64,000 nucleotides of DNA from JBEKOF01 sp049513975 (GTDB taxonomy: Bacteria; Verrucomicrobiota; Verrucomicrobiia; Limisphaerales; Palsa-1400). The stretch spans positions 9,794 to 73,793 of the forward strand of contig JBEKVM010000011.1 in the NCBI GenBank assembly GCA_049513975.1, given 5' to 3'. Below the pieces are notes generated by a model. It was not told the origin of the DNA, made no database searches, and saw nothing but the letters and a program-made list of their open reading frames with translations. The translations under genes and the position numbers were made by a program. Below, piece after piece: positions 16,658-24,978 of this stretch; the stretch's first letter is position 1; the number at the start of each line of letters is the position of its first letter.

Positions 16658-17023
16658 TTAAAATTTCAATCCGCCTTCGCGCGCCGCGTCGGCCAAAGCC
16701 TTTACCTTGCCATGATAACGGGCCCCGCTGCGATCAAAAACCACGCTGGTGATCCCTTTGCTCTTGGCGGCCTCCGCCGCCCTGGCTCCGATCTTTTTCG
16801 CGCTGGCGGTGTTGGCCGCCAGGGTGGCCCGCTCCGCCAGCCCCTTGTCCAGAGTGGAGGCCGAGGCCAGCGTGGCCCCCGCCCCGTCGTCAATAAACTG
16901 CACGTAAATGTTCTCGTTGGTGAAGCGCACGCTCATGCGCGGACGCTCCCGCGTGCCGGTTACTTTTTGCCGGATGCGATAGTGTCGCAGCTTGGCCAGC
17001 TTTTGTTTTTTGTCGCTTCTCAT
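16658..17023 (-). CDS. rplR: ribosomal protein uL18
   Basis: 121 residues, standard length. It binds 5S rRNA. MRSDKKQKLAKLRHYRIRQK is the basic arm, followed by RPRMSVRFTNENIYVQFID and the C-terminal VVFDRSGARYHGKVKALADA, which is typical of L18. It lies between rplF and rpsE. Confidence 0.96.
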   Translation of the reverse strand: MRSDKKQKLAKLRHYRIRQKVTGTRERPRMSVRFTNENIYVQFIDDGAGATLASASTLDKGLAERATLAANTASAKKIGARAAEAAKSKGITSVVFDRSGARYHGKVKALADAAREGGLKF

Positions 17024-17058
17024 GGCATCGGACCGCGGATTTTGCCGCGGCGGGTTAA

Positions 17059-17595
17059 TTATTGCACGGTTTTGCCTTCCTTGCGCACGACCTTCTCCCC
17101 CACGTAACGCACGCCCTTGCCCTTGTACGGCTCCGGCGGATAATAGCTGCGGATCTCCGCCGCCACCTGGCCGACCAATTGCTTGTCCGGGCCTTCGATG
17201 GTCAGCTTGGTGTTTTCCTCCACCGTCACTTTGATCTGCCGCGGAATGGGATAATTGATCGGGTGGGAATAACCGAGGGCAAGATTGACCTTGTCGCCCT
17301 GCACGACGGCTTTGAAACCGACGCCCTGGATTTCCAGCTTCTTGACAAACCCCTCGCTCACCCCCTTGACCATGTTGTTGATAAGGGCCCGGCTCAGGCC
17401 GTGCAGCGCCTTGGCTTCCGCATCCTCCCCGGCCCGGCTGACGATCACGTTGGCGCCGTCCAATTTTGCGGTGGTGCGGCGCGGCAGTTCGAAATCGAGC
17501 TTGCCTTTGGGGCCTTCCACCGTGACCTGCTGGCCTTTAATGGCCACCGTCACCTTGGGCGGGACCGCCACCGGTATTTTTCCAATTCGCGACAT
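17059..17595 (-). CDS. rplF: ribosomal protein uL6
   Basis: 178 residues with two tandem L6 domains. It starts MSRIGKIPVAVPPKVTVAIK and ends with the L6 signature PEPYKGKGVRYVGEKVVRKE. It lies near the factor-binding site of the large subunit. Spacing to rpsH (57 bases) is among the wider gaps in the cluster. Confidence 0.97.
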   Translation of the reverse strand: MSRIGKIPVAVPPKVTVAIKGQQVTVEGPKGKLDFELPRRTTAKLDGANVIVSRAGEDAEAKALHGLSRALINNMVKGVSEGFVKKLEIQGVGFKAVVQGDKVNLALGYSHPINYPIPRQIKVTVEENTKLTIEGPDKQLVGQVAAEIRSYYPPEPYKGKGVRYVGEKVVRKEGKTVQ

Positions 17596-17652
17596 AAATT
17601 ATTCTTTTTATCAGTCCGATCCGTCAGATCCGACGGATCAGACTGATTGCTT

Positions 17653-18039
17653 CTACCATACTTCACAGAGCAATTCACCGCCCACATTCTTCTTGCGGGC
17701 TTGCGTTCCGGTCATAATCCCCTCTGAGGTGGACAGGATGGAGGTTCCCATCCCGCCCCGCACCCGCGGCACGCTGGCCGAGCCGACATAGCGGCGCAAT
17801 CCGGGCGAACTGACCCGGCGGGAGCCTTCCAGCACCGGCTTGCGCCCGTGGTACTTGAGCTTGATTTTGAGCTTCTTGATCGCCTGGCCTTCCACCACCA
17901 CCTCCGACAAATACCCCTCCTTTTTGAGCAATTGGGCAATGCCCTCCTTCAATTTGGAATGGGGCAGTTGGACCTCCGGCAGGAAAGCCCGGCCGGCGTT
18001 GCGCAGGCGCGTCAACATGTCTGAAATGGGATCGCTCAT
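17653..18039 (-). CDS. rpsH: ribosomal protein uS8
   Basis: 128 residues. It starts MSDPISDMLTRLRNAGRAFL and ends in the S8 signature (GIMTGTQARKKNVGGELLCE). In other bacteria S8 controls the spc operon by binding its mRNA near rplE; I saw no clear equivalent structure. It is spaced 5 bases from rpsN. Confidence 0.97.
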   Translation of the reverse strand: MSDPISDMLTRLRNAGRAFLPEVQLPHSKLKEGIAQLLKKEGYLSEVVVEGQAIKKLKIKLKYHGRKPVLEGSRRVSSPGLRRYVGSASVPRVRGGMGTSILSTSEGIMTGTQARKKNVGGELLCEVW

Positions 18040-18044
18040 AAATT

Positions 18045-18314
18045 TTACCAGCTCGCTTTGGTCACGCCCGGAATCAACCCGTTCAAGGCCGCCTCGCGAA
18101 AAGTCAGGCGGGAGCAGGCGAACTTGCGCAGATAGCCGTGGCGGCGCCCGGTCATGGAACAGCGGTTGACCAGGCGGCTGGGGCTGGCGTCGCGCGGCAG
18201 TTTGCTCAGGCCGGCGTAATCGCGCCGCGCCTTCAACTCGGCCCGCAAGGCCGCGAATTTCTTCACGGTGGCGGCTTTTCTCTTGTTGCGTTCTACCCAG
18301 GCTGTTTTGGCCAT
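18045..18314 (-). CDS. rpsN: ribosomal protein uS14, zinc-free form
   Basis: 89 residues. It begins MAKTAWVERNKRKAATVKKF and has SRLVNRCSMTGRRHGYLRKF in place of the CxxC pairs, so it is the zinc-independent form. The start at 18314 is chosen from the family N-terminus; the open frame continues upstream without homology. It lies 7 bases from rplE. Confidence 0.95.
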   Translation of the reverse strand: MAKTAWVERNKRKAATVKKFAALRAELKARRDYAGLSKLPRDASPSRLVNRCSMTGRRHGYLRKFACSRLTFREAALNGLIPGVTKASW

Positions 18315-18321
18315 ATATGTT

Positions 18322-18990
18322 CTAGGGTGCGTTGTGTTCTGTGGTCTTCTGCTCTGCCGTGGCTGGCTCCGCTGCCGGGTGCTCCGCCGCCGCAGCCTCC
18401 GCGGTCGCGGGTTCCGCGCTCGCATGCCCGGCCGGCTTGTGCTCCACTTTTGCCTCGGCAAACGGCAAGCCCATCAACTTGAGCAGGTCCATCGCCTCGC
18501 CGTCCGTCGGCGCGGTCGTGACGATGGTGATGTCCATGCCCTGGTTGCGTTTGATCTTGTCCAGTTCGATTTCCGGGAAAATCGTCTGCTCCGACACCCC
18601 CAGGGTGTAATTGCCCCGCCCGTCAAAGGAGCGGGGCGAAAGGCCGCGAAAGTCACGGATGCGCGGCAGGGCGGCCGCCACCAAGCGGTCAAAAAACTCG
18701 TACATCTGCTCGCGCCGCAGGGTGACGCGGCAGCCGATGGCCTGGCCCTCCCGCAGCTTGAAATTGGCGATGCTGTGCCGGGATTTGCTGACCACCGGCT
18801 TGCGCCCGGTGATCATGGCCATGTCCCGCACGGCGTCTTCGACCGCCCCTTTTTCCAACGAGGCGCTCACCCCCATGTTGACCACAATTTTCTCCATCCG
18901 GGGAACCTGGTGGATGTTTTGGTATTTTCGCTTCTCCCGCAAAGCGGGCCGCACCTCGTTGAGATACTTTTCGTAAAGTCTGGGTTTCAT
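18322..18990 (-). CDS. rplE: ribosomal protein uL5
   Basis: 222 residues. The L5 core (residues 1-180) includes YQNIHQVPRMEKIVVNMGVS and GRKPVVSKSRHSIANFKLRE. The last 40 residues form an alanine/glutamate/proline tail with repeated AEPATAE units not usual in L5. It contacts 5S rRNA and P-site tRNA. Located between rplX and rpsN. Confidence 0.96.
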   Translation of the reverse strand: MKPRLYEKYLNEVRPALREKRKYQNIHQVPRMEKIVVNMGVSASLEKGAVEDAVRDMAMITGRKPVVSKSRHSIANFKLREGQAIGCRVTLRREQMYEFFDRLVAAALPRIRDFRGLSPRSFDGRGNYTLGVSEQTIFPEIELDKIKRNQGMDITIVTTAPTDGEAMDLLKLMGLPFAEAKVEHKPAGHASAEPATAEAAAAEHPAAEPATAEQKTTEHNAP

Positions 18991-18999
18991 GGCTGGCTT

Positions 19000-19326
19000 T
19001 TAGGCTTTGGCCTCTGCGGCGGAGGCGGCCGGCGCTGCCGCGGCGGATTTCTCCTCCTGGGCCGTTTGGCTGGCGCGGGCCGCGGCCCGCGCGTCATATT
19101 TTTCCGCCAGCATCAAATTGGAAAGATGGACGGTCCCTTCCCGTTCGACGATGGCGCCCTGGGGGTGGGCCTGGTTTTTCTTGGTGTGGCGCTTGATCAT
19201 GTGCAGCCCCTCGACCACCGCCCGGCCCTTTTTGCCGGCAATCCTGAGGATTTTGCCGCGCTGGCCCAGGGCCTTGCCGGCGATCACCACCACCTCGTCG
19301 TCTTTTTTAACATGAAAATGGCGCAT
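19000..19326 (-). CDS. rplX: ribosomal protein uL24
   Basis: 108 residues with an N-terminal KOW motif (DDEVVVIAGKALGQRGKILR) that starts assembly of the large subunit. The C-terminal 30 residues are alanine-rich. The gene is 2 bases from rplN. Confidence 0.95.
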   Translation of the reverse strand: MRHFHVKKDDEVVVIAGKALGQRGKILRIAGKKGRAVVEGLHMIKRHTKKNQAHPQGAIVEREGTVHLSNLMLAEKYDARAAARASQTAQEEKSAAAAPAASAAEAKA

Positions 19327-19328
19327 AA

Positions 19329-19694
19329 CTAGATGACCTCCGGGGCCAGGGAAATGATCTTCATGAACTTGCGGTCGCGCAACTCCCGCGCGACCGGCCC
19401 GAAGATGCGCGTCCCCCGCGGGTTGTTTTCCGCGTCAATGATCACGATGGCGTTGCTGTCAAACCGCAAATACGACCCGTCCGAGCGCCGGATTTGCTGG
19501 CGCGTCCGCACCAGCACGGCGTTGACCACTTCGCCCTTCTTGACCGTGCCGTCCGGGGTGGCCTCCTTGATGTGGGCCTTGATCACATCGCCGATGCCGG
19601 CGTACTTCTGGTTGCGGCCGATCACCCCGATGGCCGCCGCCCGCTTGGCGCCGGTATTGTCGGCCACATCTACAATGGATCGTACTTGTAACAT
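19329..19694 (-). CDS. rplN: ribosomal protein uL14
   Basis: 121 residues, normal length. The start at 19694 gives MLQVRSIVDVADNTGAKRAA, the family N-terminus; a longer frame upstream runs antisense through the GCC repeat of rpsQ and is spurious. The signature GTRIFGPVARELRDRKFMKI is present. Confidence 0.96.
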   Translation of the reverse strand: MLQVRSIVDVADNTGAKRAAAIGVIGRNQKYAGIGDVIKAHIKEATPDGTVKKGEVVNAVLVRTRQQIRRSDGSYLRFDSNAIVIIDAENNPRGTRIFGPVARELRDRKFMKIISLAPEVI

Positions 19695-19705
19695 AAATTC
19701 TCTCG

Positions 19706-20029
<324 letters not shown>

Positions 20030-20049
20030 AACGCATCATTCGGGTCAAA

Positions 20050-20247
20050 TCAGGCCGGTTTGGCGCGGAGTTGGGTGAGGCGGGTTTCCAGGCGCGCCAC
20101 GTCGCGGCGCAACAGGCGCATCTTGGCCGGATGCTCCAGTTGGCTGCTGGCCTGCTGCAGGCGCATTTGAAACAGTTCCTGGCGCAGGTCGCGGCTCTTG
20201 ACCACCAACTCGGCCGCCGTCAAATCTTTTATCTCGGACATCTTCAT
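20050..20247 (-). CDS. rpmC: ribosomal protein uL29
   Basis: 65 residues, two long helices (LTAAELVVKSRDLRQELFQM, then LLRRDVARLETRLTQLRAK). The start is one of two close ATGs (20247 or 20241). It sits near the peptide exit tunnel beside L23. Located 7 bases after rplP. Confidence 0.94.
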   Translation of the reverse strand: MKMSEIKDLTAAELVVKSRDLRQELFQMRLQQASSQLEHPAKMRLLRRDVARLETRLTQLRAKPA

Positions 20248-20254
20248 GATCTGC

Positions 20255-20674
20255 TTACGCCATCCGGTGGCGTGAAATAAACTTGGTTCTGATCGGCAGC
20301 TTGGTCGCCGCCAGGCGCATGGACTCCCGCGCCACCGCTTCCGGCACCCCGTCCACTTCAAAAATCACGTTGGCCGGGCGAATCACCGCGACCCAGGATT
20401 CCAGCGGCCCCTTGCCCTTGCCCATGCGCGTTTCCAACGGTTTCTTGGTGAACGATTTCTGCGGGAAAATCCGAATCCACACCTTGCCGCGCCGCTTCAT
20501 GAATCGCGTCACCGCGACCCGGGCGGCTTCCACCTGTTTGGTGTCCAGCCAGCACCGTTCCAGCGCCTGCAATCCGTACTCGCCAAAGGCCACCGTGCCG
20601 CCGCGCTGGGCCAGGCCCTTGCGGCTGCCCCGGTGCATTTTGCGATATTTTACTCTTTCTGGGATCAATGGCAT
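20255..20674 (-). CDS. rplP: ribosomal protein uL16
   Basis: 139 residues. It starts MPLIPERVKYRKMHRGSRKG and contains RGKVWIRIFPQKSFTKKPLE and the L16 signature RMGKGKGPLESWVAVIRPAN. The start at 20674 follows family length; the upstream open frame reads antisense-like sequence. Positioned between rpsC and rpmC. Confidence 0.96.
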   Translation of the reverse strand: MPLIPERVKYRKMHRGSRKGLAQRGGTVAFGEYGLQALERCWLDTKQVEAARVAVTRFMKRRGKVWIRIFPQKSFTKKPLETRMGKGKGPLESWVAVIRPANVIFEVDGVPEAVARESMRLAATKLPIRTKFISRHRMA

Positions 20675-20691
20675 GGCTGAAAAATCCTTCC

Positions 20692-21366
20692 TTAATTCTC
20701 CGCCGGGGCGGCGACGGCCGGCACGGGCAATTTCTTCTGCACGGCGACGTCGCCTTTGCAAATCCAGCATTTGATGCCGAGCTTGCCATAGAGGGTGTTG
20801 GCCTCGGCGAACCCGTAATCAATATTGGCCCGCAGGGTATGCAGCGGCACCCGCCCCTGGTGGTATTTTTCCACCCGCGCGATTTCCGCCCCGCCCAGGC
20901 GCCCGCCCACCCGCACCTTGATGCCCTCGGCGCCGAAGTCCATGGCCACCTGCACCGCCTTCTTCATGGCGCGGCGGAAGGAGACGCGGCGTTCCAACTG
21001 CAAGGCGATGTTTTCCGCCACCAATTGGGCGTCCATTTCCGGCTGCTTGATCTCCTGGATGTCCACATACACTTCCTTGCCGGTCATCTTCCCCAGCTCC
21101 TCCTTCAACTTGTCAATCTCCGCCCCTTTGCGCCCGATCACCACCCCGGGCCGGGCGGTAAAGATGGTGATGCGGCAGCGCGAGGCGGCGCGTTCCAGCT
21201 GGATTTTGGACACCGAGGCGCCTTCCAGCTTGGACTTCAAAATCTCGCGGATTTTCCGGTCCTCGGTCAGCAGTTTGCCGAACTCCTTCTTCTCGGCAAA
21301 CCACTTCGAGCCCCAGTCCTTGTTGACGGCGACCCGCAAACCGATTGGATTAGTTTTTTGACCCAT
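20692..21366 (-). CDS. rpsC: ribosomal protein uS3
   Basis: 224 residues. It starts MGQKTNPIGLRVAVNKDWGS, with a KH type-2 RNA-binding domain at about residues 40-110 (GVVIGRKGAEIDKLKEELGK) and a C-terminal domain with GAEGIKVRVGGRLGGAEIAR. It forms the mRNA entry site. Adjacent to rplV (8 bases). Confidence 0.97.
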   Translation of the reverse strand: MGQKTNPIGLRVAVNKDWGSKWFAEKKEFGKLLTEDRKIREILKSKLEGASVSKIQLERAASRCRITIFTARPGVVIGRKGAEIDKLKEELGKMTGKEVYVDIQEIKQPEMDAQLVAENIALQLERRVSFRRAMKKAVQVAMDFGAEGIKVRVGGRLGGAEIARVEKYHQGRVPLHTLRANIDYGFAEANTLYGKLGIKCWICKGDVAVQKKLPVPAVAAPAEN

Positions 21367-21374
21367 AAGTTGGT

Positions 21375-21734
21375 TTATTCGTCTGACAAAACAATTTTTA
21401 CATGACAGTTGCGCTTGAGAATGGGGCCGGCCGAGCCGCGCGCCTTGGGCGTGAACCGCTTGAGGGTCGAGGCCGTCCCGGCCACCGCGCTCTTGATCCG
21501 CAAATTCTCCGTTTTCAAGCCGGAATAATCCTCTTTGTGGGCCTTCAGATCCTCCGCGTTGGCCAGGGCGGAGGCCAGCGTCTTGGCCACTACCCGCGCG
21601 CCCTTGCGCGGGACGATGGCCAAAACCGCCTGGGCGTCGGCCGTCTTCATGCCTTGAATCTGCCGCACGACCTCGCGCATTTTCTGCGCCGACATCCGCA
21701 CGTTTTTGGTGATGGCTTGTACTTCCATAATCAA
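21375..21734 (-). CDS. rplV: ribosomal protein uL22
   Basis: 119 residues. EVQAITKNVRMSAQKMREVV is the L22 N-terminal pattern; the extended tunnel-lining hairpin ends in RFTPKARGSAGPILKRNCHV. The start may be the first ATG (21734) or the next (21728). It is 2 bases from rpsS. Confidence 0.96.
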   Translation of the reverse strand: MIMEVQAITKNVRMSAQKMREVVRQIQGMKTADAQAVLAIVPRKGARVVAKTLASALANAEDLKAHKEDYSGLKTENLRIKSAVAGTASTLKRFTPKARGSAGPILKRNCHVKIVLSDE

Positions 21735-21736
21735 AT

Positions 21737-22018
21737 CTATTTCGCCTCCGCCTTGGCGGTGTGCGCCCCGTGTTTCTTGAAGGTCCGCGTCAGGGAAAAC
21801 TCCCCCAGGCGGTGGCCCACCATGTTTTCCGTGACAAAAACGGGGTGGAAAATCTTGCCGTTATGCACGGCAAAGTTCAGCCCGACAAAATCAGGCGTGA
21901 TCATGGAGCGGCGCGACCAGGTTTTGATGGGCGCCTTGGACTTGGCCGCCTTGGCTTCCTCTATTTTGACCATCAAATGCCCGTCAATAAACGGTCCTTT
22001 TTTAATTGATCTTCCCAT
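21737..22018 (-). CDS. rpsS: ribosomal protein uS19
   Basis: 93 residues. It starts MGRSIKKGPFIDGHLMVKIE and has the S19 signature (PVFVTENMVGHRLGEFSLTR). Binds 16S rRNA with S13 in the small-subunit head. Lies between rplB and rplV. Confidence 0.97.
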   Translation of the reverse strand: MGRSIKKGPFIDGHLMVKIEEAKAAKSKAPIKTWSRRSMITPDFVGLNFAVHNGKIFHPVFVTENMVGHRLGEFSLTRTFKKHGAHTAKAEAK

Positions 22019-22040
22019 AAATAACTTATTTCACATTGCT

Positions 22041-22895
22041 TTATTTGCGTTTCATGGGGCGGCCATCGCGGCGCACGACGATGAAACGGTTGGAAATTTT
22101 GCGCTTGTGGCGGGTGCGATAGCCCTTGGCCAGCAGGCCCCAAGGGGAGGTTAATTGCTGCCAGCCGCCGCCGCTCTTGGATTTGCCCGCCCCGCCGCCG
22201 TTGGGATGATCCACCGGATTGCGCACCACGCCGCGGCTGATCCCGCGGGTGCCGCGGTGGCGGGAGCGCCCCGCCTTGCCCAGCACGACGTTCTCATGTT
22301 CCAGATTGCCCAGCTGGCCGATGGTGGCCGAGCAGGTGTTATGCACCCGCCGGATTTCGCCGGAAGGCAGCCGGATCTGCGTGTACTCCTCGTCGCGCGA
22401 CATCAACGTGGCCGCCCCGCCCGCCGTCCGCACCATCTGCCCGCCGCGTCCGGGCGTCAGTTCGATATTATGAATGGCCAGCCCGACCGGAATGCTGCCC
22501 AGGGGCAGGGAATTGCCCGTCTCCGGCGGGGCTTTGGGCCCGTTCATCAGCTTGGCGCCGACCTTCAAACCGCTGGGGGCGATGATGTAGCGCTTTTCCC
22601 CGTCCTGGTATTTGAGCAAGGCCAGCCGCGCCGTGCGAATCGGATCATACTCAATCCCCAGCACTTCGGCCTCCATCCCCAGTTTCTGGCGTTTGAAATC
22701 CACGTTGCGATGAAATTGTTTGTGGCCGCCGCCGATGCCGCGGGCGGTGACGCGCCCGTAACAGTTGCGCCCGCCCGTCTTCTTGCGGATGTTGATCAGG
22801 CTTGGCTCCGGCTTGTGCTTGGTGATCTCGTCAAACGACGCCACCGTGATATAGCGCGTCGAAGGAGTCAGGGGTCTGAAAGTTTTTACTGGCAT
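22041..22895 (-). CDS. rplB: ribosomal protein uL2
   Basis: 284 residues, near-standard length. It starts MPVKTFRPLTPSTRYITVAS and contains the L2 signature RGVVRNPVDHPNGGGAGKSK, including the conserved histidine near the peptidyl transferase centre. It follows rplW and precedes rpsS. Confidence 0.97.
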   Translation of the reverse strand: MPVKTFRPLTPSTRYITVASFDEITKHKPEPSLINIRKKTGGRNCYGRVTARGIGGGHKQFHRNVDFKRQKLGMEAEVLGIEYDPIRTARLALLKYQDGEKRYIIAPSGLKVGAKLMNGPKAPPETGNSLPLGSIPVGLAIHNIELTPGRGGQMVRTAGGAATLMSRDEEYTQIRLPSGEIRRVHNTCSATIGQLGNLEHENVVLGKAGRSRHRGTRGISRGVVRNPVDHPNGGGAGKSKSGGGWQQLTSPWGLLAKGYRTRHKRKISNRFIVVRRDGRPMKRK

Positions 22896-22908
22896 AAAAT
22901 TGTTCGCG

Positions 22909-23193
22909 TCAACTAATGAGGTGGATCTTGTCGTCCTTGCTCAGGGTGACGATGGCTTTTTTCCAATTGGGCGCGTTGCCGGCCATGGGCGTGCGGCTGC
23001 GGCGGGCCTTGCCCCGCACATTCAAGGTGTTGACCTTGATGACCTTGACTTTGAAAAGCTCCTGGACCGCCTGGCGGATTTGCTGCTTGTTGGCCCGCGG
23101 ATCGGCCACCACGGTGTATTGGTTGAGCTTGTCCGACTGCCGCGTCCCCTTCTCGGTCACGCGGATGGTTTTGATGGCGGTAAAGGAGTTCAT
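22909..23193 (-). CDS. rplW: ribosomal protein uL23
   Basis: 94 residues. It contains YTVVADPRANKQQIRQAVQE and LFKVKVIKVNTLNVRGKARR, the L23 RNA-binding pattern. It lies at the tunnel exit, where trigger factor and SRP dock. It starts one base after the rplD stop. Confidence 0.96.
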   Translation of the reverse strand: MNSFTAIKTIRVTEKGTRQSDKLNQYTVVADPRANKQQIRQAVQELFKVKVIKVNTLNVRGKARRSRTPMAGNAPNWKKAIVTLSKDDKIHLIS

Positions 23194-23194
23194 G

Positions 23195-23821
23195 TCAGGC
23201 CTGGGTCAGTCGTTCCGCCACGGTGTCAAACGCGCTGCGGGTGAAAACCAGCTTGTCGCTGCGCAAAACCTGGTAAGTATTGAGGTCCTGGCCCGTGGTC
23301 AATTCAACCTGCGCCACATTGCGCGAGGCGCGCCGCAAATTCTCATCGCCGCTGTGGCTCACGATCAGCGCACTGCCCTTGACCTGCAAGACGGAGAGCA
23401 CGGCGAGAAACTCCTTGGTCTTGGCCGAGTTGAGTTTGAGGTCGTCAATCACCATCACGTCCCCCGCTTTGAGCCGCTCCGAAAGGGCCTTGCGCAGCGC
23501 CAGGCGTTTGACCGTCCGGTTGGTCTTCACGGAAAAATCCCGCGGTTTGGGGCCGAAGACTACTCCGCCCCCGCGCCAGAGAGGAGATTGGAACGAACCG
23601 GCGCGGGCACGCCCGGTGCCTTTTTGCCGCCAGGGCTTTTTGTTGGTTCCAGCCACTTCGCCCACGTTTTTGGTGCAAGCCGTGCCCATGCGCTGGGCGG
23701 CGCGAAACGCGACCACCGTGTCGTGAACGGCCTGGGTGCCGCCGCCGTTTTCAATGAGGGTGAACTTGACTTCCATTTCACCCTGGTCCTTGCCCTGCAT
23801 GTCTTTGACGGTGAGCTTCAT
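23195..23821 (-). CDS. rplD: ribosomal protein uL4
   Basis: 208 residues. NKKPWRQKGTGRARAGSFQS is the conserved tunnel loop, followed by GGVVFGPKPRDFSVKTNRTV. L4 represses the S10 operon in enterobacteria; no equivalent leader is obvious here because rpsJ follows fusA with only 24 bases. Five bases separate it from rplC. Confidence 0.96.
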   Translation of the reverse strand: MKLTVKDMQGKDQGEMEVKFTLIENGGGTQAVHDTVVAFRAAQRMGTACTKNVGEVAGTNKKPWRQKGTGRARAGSFQSPLWRGGGVVFGPKPRDFSVKTNRTVKRLALRKALSERLKAGDVMVIDDLKLNSAKTKEFLAVLSVLQVKGSALIVSHSGDENLRRASRNVAQVELTTGQDLNTYQVLRSDKLVFTRSAFDTVAERLTQA

Positions 23822-23826
23822 AATTA

Positions 23827-24642
23827 TTACTTGTTGGCTGGGGGCGGAGTGGCGGCGGGTTTGGCGGCGGCAGTGGCGGCGGGTTTGGCGGCGGCAGTGG
23901 CGGCCGGTTTGGCGGCGGCAGTGGCGGCCGGTTTGGCGGCCGGTTTGGCCCCCTTGGCGGCGGGGGCGGCCGCGATCTTGACCGCCACCCTGCGCTTGGC
24001 CTGCTCCGAGCCTTTGGGCAGTTTCTTGGACTCCCGGATGACGACGTAATCGTTGTTCGCGCCGGGAATGGCGCCCTTGATCAGCAATAAATTGTCCGCC
24101 TCGCGCACCTGGATGATCTGCAAATTCTGGGCCGTGCGCCGGATCTGGCCCATGTGGCCGGGCATCTTCATGCCGCGCATGACCGTGCCTGGGAACAAGC
24201 GCTGCCCGATCGCGCCCGAGCGCCTCCGCCAGCCTTTGGCCCCGTGGGAGGCATCGCCGCCGCGAAAATTGTGCCGCTTCATCACCCCTTCAAATCCGCG
24301 TCCCTTGGTCACGCCGATGGCATCCACAAAATCGCCCTGGGCAAAAATCGCCGCCCCGATGACATCGCCCGGCTTGACCGGCAAGGAAAAATCACGGAAC
24401 TCTCCCACCCGCTTGGTGGGCAAGGCGCTGTGTTTCTTGAAATGGCCCAGCAATGGCTTGGTCATGCGCTGCTCTTTTTGGTCGTCGAAACCGAGCTGCA
24501 CCGCATTGTAGCCATCGGTGGCGACGGTTTTGGTCTGGATGACCCGGTTGGGGCCCACCAGGACAATGGTTACCGGCACGATCACTCCCTGCGCGTTATA
24601 CACGCTGGTCTGGCCGAGCTTTTTTCCGAGCAATCCAAGCAT
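23827..24642 (-). CDS. rplC: ribosomal protein uL3 with repetitive tail
   Basis: 271 residues. The core (about 1-210) includes MLGLLGKKLGQTSVYNAQGV, KGRGFEGVMKRHNFRGGDAS and PGTVMRGMKMPGHMGQIRRT. The last 60 residues are lysine/alanine/proline-rich with repeated KPAATAAA units, encoded by a 24-base tandem repeat at about 23850-23945. Such units can expand or contract by recombination. Confidence 0.95.
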   Translation of the reverse strand: MLGLLGKKLGQTSVYNAQGVIVPVTIVLVGPNRVIQTKTVATDGYNAVQLGFDDQKEQRMTKPLLGHFKKHSALPTKRVGEFRDFSLPVKPGDVIGAAIFAQGDFVDAIGVTKGRGFEGVMKRHNFRGGDASHGAKGWRRRSGAIGQRLFPGTVMRGMKMPGHMGQIRRTAQNLQIIQVREADNLLLIKGAIPGANNDYVVIRESKKLPKGSEQAKRRVAVKIAAAPAAKGAKPAAKPAATAAAKPAATAAAKPAATAAAKPAATPPPANK

Positions 24643-24645
24643 AAG

Positions 24646-24954
24646 TCAAATTTTGATGGTGATGTCCACGCCCGCCGGCAGATTGAGCTTTTTGAGTTCA
24701 TCCACCGTTTTGGCGGTCGGCTCAATGATGTCGAGCAGCCGTTTGTGGGTGCGCTGCTCGAAAGTCTCCTGTGATTTCTTGTCCGAATGCGGCGAGCGCA
24801 GCACGGTAAACCGCTCGATGCGGGTGGGCAGGGGAATGGGGCCAGCCACCCGCGCCCCGGTTCGTTTCACCGTCTCGACGATTTCGTGCGCCGACTGGTC
24901 AATGACCCGGTGGTCAAAGGCCTTGAGTCGAATTCGTATGCGTTGTCCAGCCAT
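24646..24954 (-). CDS. rpsJ: ribosomal protein uS10
   Basis: 102 residues. MAGQRIRIRLKAFDHRVIDQ and AGPIPLPTRIERFTVLRSPH are diagnostic. S10 (NusE) also joins the antitermination complex with NusB and NusG. Only 24 bases separate it from fusA, so the str and S10 segments look joined. Confidence 0.97.
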   Translation of the reverse strand: MAGQRIRIRLKAFDHRVIDQSAHEIVETVKRTGARVAGPIPLPTRIERFTVLRSPHSDKKSQETFEQRTHKRLLDIIEPTAKTVDELKKLNLPAGVDITIKI

Positions 24955-24978
24955 ATAAAAAGAACGAGGTTAATGGGT

